From CAYUCJ01 sp049282265 (GTDB lineage: Bacteria; Desulfobacterota; DSM-4660; Desulfatiglandales; Desulfatiglandaceae), in contig JBAPTR010000137.1 in assembly GCA_049282265.1 (NCBI GenBank), positions 1-5,376 of the forward strand: a stretch of DNA of 5,376 bases, given 5' to 3'. Below the pieces are notes generated by a model that made no database searches, was not told where the DNA came from, and was given only the letters and a program-made list of their open reading frames with translations. A program made the position numbers and the translations under genes. Positions 1 through 4,304 of this stretch are shown here, in pieces. Numbering within the stretch: the stretch's first letter is position 1; every line of letters starts with the position of its first letter.

Positions 1-252
1 AAAACAGATTTCAGGCGGTCTGCAGTCTCTCATCGTCCTTCTTTACTTGATTGATGTGACAAAGTCAACTTTTCAAGTTGCCTGGGTTCAAATCTGTGGA
101 TATTCTCTTGGAAAAGCTTTCAGGTGAATGGCTTAGAGGAAGACCTCACGATCGAAGATAGGGTTTCGATGCAATTTGATCCTTCCTGTTTGATCCGGGA
201 TGCAGAGATAGATTTTGTTGGCATGCAGGTCGATTCTGCAATATATTTTATG
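1..252. other. Left-edge region without a supported gene
   Basis: No reading frame here looks like a convincing protein. One + frame stays open from the left edge to a stop at 125-127 (about 41 codons), so it could be the tail of a gene starting outside the window, but its translation is not recognisable. A GTG-started frame from 124 to 324 would give 66 residues, but it runs straight through the promoter and the next gene's start, so it is not annotated. A small perfect hairpin (CAACTT, loop TTC, AAGTTG) lies at 66-80. ACAGATTT near position 4 is repeated inverted as AAATCTGT near position 91. No function is assigned to either. Confidence 0.5.
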
Positions 253-281
253 TTGTTTGGTGTAGAATCTCATTTTATAAT
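253..281 (+). promoter_or_regulatory. Candidate sigma-70-type promoter of the TPR-nudC operon
   Basis: The -10 element TATAAT (276-281) is a perfect match to the consensus. It is preceded at the optimal 17-bp spacing by TTGTTT (253-258), which keeps the conserved TTG of the -35 box but matches only 3 of 6 positions. Transcription would start near 288, leaving a leader of about 24 nt before the TPR start codon. The local AT-rich composition and the position just upstream of a gene pair support the call. The start site itself is inferred. Confidence 0.55.
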
Positions 282-291
282 CAGAAAGATC

Positions 292-324
292 AGGAGATGT
301 ATGGATAACTTATGGGACTACTGA
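292..324 (+). promoter_or_regulatory. Ribosome binding site and 7-codon leader overlapping the TPR start
   Basis: AGGAG at 292-296 is the only good Shine-Dalgarno sequence before the TPR gene. It lies 15 nt from the chosen ATG at 312, which is long. It lies only 4 nt from an ATG at 301 in another frame, which encodes MDNLWDY and stops at 322-324, inside the TPR gene. A third ATG at 297 is in the TPR frame but meets a stop at 306-308, so 312 is the first usable ATG. Ribosomes may therefore load at the mini-ORF and re-initiate at 312 (translational coupling). This is inferred from layout only. Confidence 0.3.
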
Positions 325-1553
325 AAACCCTTCTTGGGTCGAAACCTGAAAGACATGAGCAAAAGGGAGATGCCTGCGTCAGAGTCTCGGGTTGGGGCAT
401 GGCCATAGTGGCCTATGGAGCGGCCCTGGACGCCCTTGCAAAGACGGCGCCCGGAGAGGCCGCATCCAAGGCGAGAATCCTTGAAAAGCTTCATGTATCC
501 ATGGAGGCCCTGGCGCGTGAACATGTGCAGACCGCCGAAGAACTCATGGAATCCGGACATGAGGAAGATGCCCGGGAATTGCTCGAACTGGCCTTGGACT
601 TGGCGAGGGATACGGCATTAAGCGCGGACATCAAGAATAGACTGCGGGGAGTGGATCGCCCGACGTCAACGGCCATTCAAAGGGACACCACCGCATCCGA
701 ACCGTTACCCCTGGTCGACGAACAGGAAGATGCCGGTGGCAGCGACGATGAAACCTTTATGGCTCTTTGCGGTCTGTTGCCTCAAGACGTACGATCAGCC
801 TATGTCTCCTACGGCTCCTCTTTCAGGGCGGGTTATCTGGCGCTGAATCAAGGGAATTTCGAGTTTGCAGCCGATGCCCTGTCCCGCGCCATGGAAGAGA
901 CGCCCTCTCCGGCTTCGTTCATTCCCCTCGAGCTGGCCACGGCCCTCTTGAATCTACAGCGTCTGGATGAAGCGAGGGAATGGCTGGAAACCTTTCTTAA
1001 GCATCATCCTGACGCGCTTCCCGGATATCAGGTCCTCTGTGAGGTATTCTGGGAAATGGGGGCCTTTGAGCGGGCCGAGGCGCTTCTTGAAACCTGCCCT
1101 GAAGAGCTGAAAGACTCTTTGGCCTACGTTTTGATTCGCGGCGAAAGCCTGTCTCAGGCCGGCGGACATTCGGAGGCCGCAGCATTTTATCAGGCCTTCA
1201 TAAATGAATACGGTCGGCACGACGCCGTTTTAAGGGCCCTGGCCGGATCATACGAGGCCCTTGAAAACCTTGAAAAGGCGCGTGAGCTCTATATTGAAAT
1301 CATGAATCAGTGCCGGAGCTGCCAAACGAGCGAAGATCTCCTGGTCAAAAGAAAACTTGCCGATATCAGCTTTGATCTGAATGAGCGGAACACGAAGGTC
1401 CTGGAATTGTATCTGTCCCTGGCCCAGGAGGACCCTTCCAACCGCCCCTTCTATTTTCAGAGGATCAGTGAAATCTATGCAGCAATGGGTAACAGAGAGG
1501 AGGCCCTCCGGTTCCATGGGTTTGCCCGGCAGGTCACTGAAGGAAAGGAATAG
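312..1553 (+). CDS. Tetratricopeptide-repeat (TPR) protein, cytoplasmic
   Basis: This 413-residue protein has no signal peptide or membrane segment, so it probably acts in the cytoplasm. Residues 1 to about 120 are mostly helical and Ala/Leu/Glu-rich. A polar acidic linker (about 120-150) follows. From about 165 to the end there are helix-turn-helix repeats of TPR type, with typical small-residue and aromatic positions (for example around GYLALNQGNFEFAADAL, LNLQRLDEAREWLETFL, and YAAMGNREEALRFHGFA near the C-terminus). TPR arrays are protein-binding scaffolds, so no reaction is assigned. A Cys pair, C334-X2-C337, interrupts the array. LapB/YciM is another TPR protein with cysteines, but its metal-binding cysteines form a C-terminal rubredoxin-like knuckle that is not seen here. 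The start at 312 is the first ATG after an in-frame stop. The gene ends 4 nt before nudC and is probably cotranscribed with it. Confidence 0.85.
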   Translation: MGLLKTLLGSKPERHEQKGDACVRVSGWGMAIVAYGAALDALAKTAPGEAASKARILEKLHVSMEALAREHVQTAEELMESGHEEDARELLELALDLARDTALSADIKNRLRGVDRPTSTAIQRDTTASEPLPLVDEQEDAGGSDDETFMALCGLLPQDVRSAYVSYGSSFRAGYLALNQGNFEFAADALSRAMEETPSPASFIPLELATALLNLQRLDEAREWLETFLKHHPDALPGYQVLCEVFWEMGAFERAEALLETCPEELKDSLAYVLIRGESLSQAGGHSEAAAFYQAFINEYGRHDAVLRALAGSYEALENLEKARELYIEIMNQCRSCQTSEDLLVKRKLADISFDLNERNTKVLELYLSLAQEDPSNRPFYFQRISEIYAAMGNREEALRFHGFARQVTEGKE

Positions 1554-1557
1554 CACC

Positions 1558-2418
1558 ATGTCTTTTAAACCGAGTTTTACAGCCCCGCCCAGGATTCCGG
1601 AAAATGCCCTCTGGTTTCTCTTTCACGGCCAGAAGCTGCTTACAAAAGAGCAAGGCGATCGTTATCTCATTCCGCGATCCCGGGACCTGCAGGCCCTTGA
1701 TCCAAGACCTGAACCCTTGCATTACCTCGGATCACTGGAGGGGCGACCATGCTACGCCGGGGAGATGCCTGCAATGACACTTCCCCCGACGCCATTTGCA
1801 CTCAAGGGGATCCGATCCCTTTTCGAGCATCTTGAAGAGCCTTTGATCGGGGTCGCGGGTCTGGCCAACCAGCTGGTCCTCTGGGACCGCAATCACCGCT
1901 TTTGTGGAAAGTGCGGCCTGGGGACGGAAGACAAGGCGGATGAAAGAGCCAAGGTCTGTCCCGGTTGCGGGCTGATCAGTTACCCCCGCCTCTCGCCTGC
2001 CATGATTGTGGCCGTGGTTAGAGAAGACCGGCTCCTGCTTGCCCACTCTCAGCGCTTCCCAGGCAGGTTTTACAGCGTCCTGGCCGGGTTTGTAGAGCCG
2101 GGAGAAACCCTTGAGGAATGCATTCGCAGGGAGATTGGTGAAGAAGTCGGCATAGAGGTCAAGAACATTCGCTACTTCGGCAGCCAGCCATGGCCCTTTC
2201 CGGATTCCCTTATGATCGCCTTTACCGCCGAATACGCGAAAGGAGAGATCATCGCTGATCCTGCTGAAATTGCCGATGCGGGCTGGTTCTCAGTGGACAA
2301 CCTTCCTCCCATCCCCCCGAAAATCAGCATTGCCCGGCAATTGATCGACTGGTTTACGGAGAGCCGGAAGAATGAGGAGGTTCGGGGGGCAGGTCTTGAG
2401 ACTTGCATATCGCAGTGA
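1558..2418 (+). CDS. nudC: NAD(+)/NADH pyrophosphatase, NudC-type Nudix hydrolase
   Basis: NudC enzymes split NADH/NAD+ into NMN(H) and AMP and can remove NAD caps from RNA 5' ends. This copy is 286 residues (E. coli NudC is about 257) and appears intact. Visible features in order are: an N-terminal NudC-like domain (about 15-110); a zinc ribbon with C116-X2-C119 and C134-X2-C137; a complete Nudix box GX5EX7REUXEEXGU starting at G177, with catalytic acids E192, E195 and E196; and the NudC signature SQPWPFPDSLM at 209-219, which separates NudC from other Nudix families. The ATG at 1558 was chosen over upstream in-frame starts because those overlap the TPR gene and AAAGGA (1544-1549) sits 8 nt before it. 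The 4-nt gap to the TPR gene implies one operon and possibly translational coupling. The last 15 or so residues are a polar tail of no known role. Confidence 0.95.
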   Translation: MSFKPSFTAPPRIPENALWFLFHGQKLLTKEQGDRYLIPRSRDLQALDPRPEPLHYLGSLEGRPCYAGEMPAMTLPPTPFALKGIRSLFEHLEEPLIGVAGLANQLVLWDRNHRFCGKCGLGTEDKADERAKVCPGCGLISYPRLSPAMIVAVVREDRLLLAHSQRFPGRFYSVLAGFVEPGETLEECIRREIGEEVGIEVKNIRYFGSQPWPFPDSLMIAFTAEYAKGEIIADPAEIADAGWFSVDNLPPIPPKISIARQLIDWFTESRKNEEVRGAGLETCISQ

Positions 2419-2447
2419 TTCCTGCTTGTCATCTTTTGAACAGGAAT
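2418..2447 (+). repeat. Inverted repeat at the nudC stop codon
   Basis: ATTCCTG (2418-2424) is matched by its exact reverse complement CAGGAAT (2441-2447), with a 16-nt interval. The left arm begins on the last base of the nudC stop codon, so the structure would form at the 3' end of the operon mRNA. It lacks a GC-rich stem and a following T-run, so it is a poor intrinsic terminator. It may be a weak terminator, a 3'-end stabiliser, or chance. Confidence 0.25.
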
Positions 2448-2510
2448 ATGATAGTCCGCCACAACATGGTCCTTTGAGCCAGTTTCAAAAAGTCCCCATG
2501 TAACCCACAT

Positions 2511-2614
2511 ATGGAGGACACGATAGTCCTTCATGGCCACGGAAGCAAAACTCGTGACAGAACAAATAAGATTTCCCAGAAAACTGACTCACCTGTGACC
2601 GTGATACAAAGGGT
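2511..2614 (+). pseudogene. Out-of-frame remnant of the N-terminus of an ORF6N-domain gene
   Basis: ORF6N domains normally begin with a strand of the type I-x-x-I-R-G-x-x-V followed directly by MLDRDLAELY. In this window the MLDRDLAELY part starts at an ATG at 2615 with nothing before it in frame. The frame read from the ATG at 2511 ends in SPVTVIQRV and would run into MLDRDLAEL if one base were added near 2614. It lacks the expected IRG segment. This suggests a small deletion plus frameshift just upstream of the surviving ORF6N piece. A second short frame from the ATG at 2533 (22 codons, stop 2596-2598) starts MATEAKLVTEQI and could be the original leader in yet another frame. GGAGG at 2513-2517 may be the old ribosome binding site. 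The comparison is from memory of the family consensus, so confidence is modest. Confidence 0.35.
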
Positions 2615-3106
2615 ATGCTCGACAGAGATCTTGCTGAGCTTTATGCGGTTGAGACACGAACGTTGAAACAGGCAGTCAGAAGAAACATTAAACGGTTTCC
2701 GGCCGATTTCATGTTTGAACTGTCATATCAGGAATATGGTAAGGCCTTTGTGTCGTATGAAAACCCCATGCGGACCCTTTCTGAATCCATGAAAGCTGAT
2801 TTCTTTTTTGACAGGATGCCGATTAAGGACACCTGGGTTCCTTCAAGAACTGACATGTATAGGATCCTGGATCGCATGGACCAGAGCATCAGGGATAACC
2901 AGCCTGTTTATTTTCACTGCTGGGGGGGACGAGGTCGCACGGGGACCGTAGTGGGCTGCTATCTTGTCAGACATGGCTATGCTTCCAGCCGCAATGTGCT
3001 GAAGTGCATCAAAGAACTTCGCCGAGACACAGAGGATTGTGACATGCCCTCACCAGAAACGTCCCAGCAGATTGACATGGTTTTCTCATGGGTCGAGGGT
3101 GAATGA
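2615..3106 (+). CDS. Chimeric ORF: ORF6N-domain fragment fused to a tyrosine/dual-specificity phosphatase domain
   Basis: Residues 1 to about 41 (MLDRDLAELYAVETRTLKQA through RFPADFMFEL) are the core of an ORF6N domain, a presumed DNA-binding module common in phage and mobile-element proteins. From about residue 43 the sequence becomes a cysteine phosphatase. It has YENPM and PIKDTWVPS, with D72 the likely general acid, then the P-loop HCWGGRGRTG with nucleophile C102 and R108 (HCX5R), then a helical C-terminus with SPETSQQIDMVFSW. The catalytic core looks intact, but the usual N-terminal part of the phosphatase (perhaps 50-60 residues) is missing and replaced by the ORF6N piece. AAGGG lies only 1 nt before the ATG, too close for a good ribosome binding site, so expression is doubtful. 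A terminator-like hairpin follows about 45 nt later. It may be a dead fusion left by recombination or, less likely, a working novel fusion protein. Confidence 0.7.
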   Translation: MLDRDLAELYAVETRTLKQAVRRNIKRFPADFMFELSYQEYGKAFVSYENPMRTLSESMKADFFFDRMPIKDTWVPSRTDMYRILDRMDQSIRDNQPVYFHCWGGRGRTGTVVGCYLVRHGYASSRNVLKCIKELRRDTEDCDMPSPETSQQIDMVFSWVEGE

Positions 3107-3150
3107 AAGAATGAGAAGTACCCGAAACCTGGAAGGGATGTAACAATAGC

Positions 3151-3174
3151 CAAAGGGGGATCTGGCCCCTTTTG
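3151..3174 (+). terminator. Terminator-like hairpin after the phosphatase ORF
   Basis: CAAAGGGGG (3151-3159) pairs with CCCCTTTTG (3166-3174) across a 6-nt loop, giving nine pairs including one G-T wobble. The A-run, G-run, C-run, T-run arrangement is that of a compact bidirectional intrinsic terminator, with four T residues after the C-run. It lies 44 nt beyond the phosphatase stop codon. Its right edge is only 1 nt from the GGAGG before the 16-codon ORF, so it could also occlude that ribosome binding site when folded. Confidence 0.5.
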
Positions 3175-3185
3175 TGGAGGATAAC

Positions 3186-3236
3186 ATGGCAGATGATATT
3201 TTCAGGGAATTGCAAGACCCATCCGGTGGAAGATGA
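3186..3236 (+). CDS. 16-residue ORF with strong ribosome binding site; possible truncated gene start
   Basis: GGAGG (3176-3180) stands 5 nt before an ATG at 3186. This is the best-formed start signal in the middle of the window. The frame encodes MADDIFRELQDPSGGR and then meets TGA at 3234-3236. The sequence reads like the natural N-terminus of a soluble protein, but no continuation is recognisable in any frame downstream. The simplest reading is the beginning of a gene whose body was deleted or frameshifted. A genuine small peptide or leader peptide is possible. It is not a known family. Confidence 0.3.
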   Translation: MADDIFRELQDPSGGR

Positions 3237-3263
3237 CAATTGTTTTTCACAACGTGAAACGGT

Positions 3264-3279
3264 TGGCATGAATGATGCA
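3264..3279 (+). promoter_or_regulatory. Candidate sigma-54 (RpoN) promoter
   Basis: TGGCATGAATGATGCA aligns to the sigma-54 consensus TGGCACG-N4-TTGCW with one mismatch in each half. The invariant GG (3265-3266) and GC (3277-3278) are separated by exactly 10 nt, as sigma-54 requires. A T precedes the element (3263), as the wider consensus prefers. Transcription would begin near 3290 and run toward the unnamed gene at 3659 and the sigma-54 activator at 4305. No activator-binding enhancer was identified. The long distance (about 370 nt) to the next start codon is the main weakness. Confidence 0.45.
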
Positions 3280-3368
3280 AAAACGCTCTATCAGTAACTG
3301 AGGTGTTCTCTCGGGCAACTGGTCCCCATCCACAAATGAGATAGTTTGTTCGAGATCAAGGCATGCGA

Positions 3369-3416
3369 AAATTTTAACCACAGGAATACATTGAGGTATT
3401 TCGAGGATTAAAATTT
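3369..3416. repeat. 48-bp imperfect palindrome with nested stems
   Basis: The outer arms AAATTTTAA (3369-3377) and TTAAAATTT (3408-3416) are perfect reverse complements. Just inside them CC (3378-3379) can pair with GG (3405-3406) if A3407 bulges. An inner stem, AATAC (3385-3389) with GTATT (3396-3400), closes a 6-nt loop. The two nested stems share one centre, so the element could be a regulator-binding palindrome, or a hairpin in the RNA started from the upstream sigma-54-like promoter. No T-run follows, so it is not a terminator. Confidence 0.4.
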
Positions 3417-3658
3417 GAGCATAACGACGATATCGGGCAAAATAGCCAATTATGGATGGGCACTGACAGCCCGTAGCGAGGGACTTGATTCGCCCATCTG
3501 GCGCCCGTCTCCAGGATAAAAGCGATGTTACGGCCTTTTCCCCCATGGAGGTGAGTCTGTCGGAATGATTGAATGAGCTGTCAGGGAGGTTGCCCCATAT
3601 AAATTATGGTGGTGTTCCTATGGAAATGATTCCCTAATTGATGAAAAGCTGACTGCCG

Positions 3659-4291
3659 ATGAAGGAAACAAGCAAAGGAGCCGGACCGGAAGTTATAGAT
3701 AGAAAACTTTTATATATTCCCATCATCCATACCGAAGCCGATATGGGAGGGCTCAGCGGCCCGGTGCGGCGAGCAGGCCTCCAAAAATTCGGTTTGAGAG
3801 GCTTAAAGAACAAAGCGAATATAATCCACAACATGTGGACGGTAATTGAAAAGACCATCGAGGGGCTGGACCTATCGTTTGAAAAAGTTCGCCTCTATCA
3901 AGACGGGTTGCCTGTTTGCGGCAATGAGTTCGGAATTGTTGCGGATCTGGCGGTGGAAAGCCGAAATCACCGGCTACTCATGCGTTTGATGGATAAAGGG
4001 GCCGTGATTATGGGGACCGAATCGTCGGAACTCCTGCTGAAAGAATATGAACTCGCAAAAAAAATTCTTAGTGCAGGCGGGAATTTGAAATCGATGAAGA
4101 TCGAGGCACACCAGAAGCCGATGAGTGATTCCCTGCTGAAAAGGCGCGATCAATTCATCGCGGATCGAATCAACGATACACTATGCCCAGGGGAAACGGG
4201 AATATTGTTTTTAGGTATGCTTCACTCGCTGAGGCATTTGCTGGACGAGCAAATCAAAGTTGTTTATCCGGTCAATGGACAGTTCAGATAA
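3659..4291 (+). CDS. Conserved-looking protein of unknown function paired with a sigma-54 regulator
   Basis: This 210-residue protein has no signal peptide or membrane helix and belongs to no family I can name. Blocks that look conserved are LLYIPIIHTEADMG (17-30, with H24, E26 and D28), LYQDGLP (79-85), LLLKEYELAKK (from 125), and RRDQFIADRI followed by PGETGILFLGMLH (162-189). The last block, an Arg/Asp-started helix, then a hydrophobic strand ending in G-x-x-H189, resembles the C-terminal part of TraB/PrgY-type and related Tiki/EreA-fold proteins. H24 after an N-terminal hydrophobic strand fits the same idea. This resemblance is weak and by eye. The ATG at 3659 follows an in-frame TGA at 3650-3652; no strong ribosome binding site is visible. 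An alternative start is M29, but this would cut the IIHTEAD block. The stop lies 13 nt before the response regulator, implying one operon, so a role in sensing or in the response governed by that regulator is likely. Confidence 0.8.
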   Translation: MKETSKGAGPEVIDRKLLYIPIIHTEADMGGLSGPVRRAGLQKFGLRGLKNKANIIHNMWTVIEKTIEGLDLSFEKVRLYQDGLPVCGNEFGIVADLAVESRNHRLLMRLMDKGAVIMGTESSELLLKEYELAKKILSAGGNLKSMKIEAHQKPMSDSLLKRRDQFIADRINDTLCPGETGILFLGMLHSLRHLLDEQIKVVYPVNGQFR

Positions 4292-4304
4292 GGGACCGAA
4301 TGGC

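Larger units (their letters stand above)
3237..3658. other. Non-coding stretch of about 420 nt with regulatory-looking elements
   Basis: No + strand frame of useful length is present. One minus-strand frame (3546 down to 3247, 99 residues, five cysteines) is open, but it is not recognisable, has only a weak upstream match to a ribosome binding site, and overlaps the candidate sigma-54 promoter and the palindrome, so it is not called a gene. The stretch holds the sigma-54-like promoter at 3264-3279 and the palindrome at 3369-3416, annotated separately. The likely roles are a long leader of the downstream pair, a small RNA, or decayed coding DNA. Confidence 0.45.

Noticed and set aside
85..100. 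GGGTTCAAATCTGTG resembles the T-arm of a tRNA
   Set aside because: Only the TTCAAAT loop fits; the flanking 5-bp stem does not pair (G-G and T-T mismatches), and no acceptor, D or anticodon arms are found around it.
124..324. 66-codon frame starting with GTG
   Set aside because: It overlaps the TATAAT promoter and the TPR start, has no recognisable similarity and no strong ribosome binding site at 124. Only its last seven codons are discussed, as a possible leader.
2172..2540. 122-codon minus-strand frame opposite the end of nudC
   Set aside because: Most of it is antisense to conserved NudC coding sequence, so it is best read as a shadow. The part beyond nudC (2419-2540) reads protein-like but matches nothing I know.
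2441..2738. Direct repeat CAGGAATATG at 2441-2450 and 2729-2738, the second near the ORF6N-phosphatase joint
   Set aside because: A 10-base match is expected several times by chance in a window this size, and the flanks show no further similarity, so it is not evidence for the recombination mechanism.
3247..3546. 99-codon minus-strand frame in the intergenic stretch
   Set aside because: No recognisable family and no convincing ribosome binding site. It overlaps a good sigma-54-like element and a palindrome on the other strand. A decayed or orphan gene cannot be fully excluded.
3592..3608. TATAAA as a sigma-70 -10 box for the unnamed gene
   Set aside because: No -35 element lies at 16-18 bp; the nearest TTG-type hexamers are much too close or too far.
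3259..3658. Possible insertion-sequence remnant between the phosphatase and the unnamed gene
   Set aside because: No transposase motif, terminal inverted repeats or target duplication could be seen.
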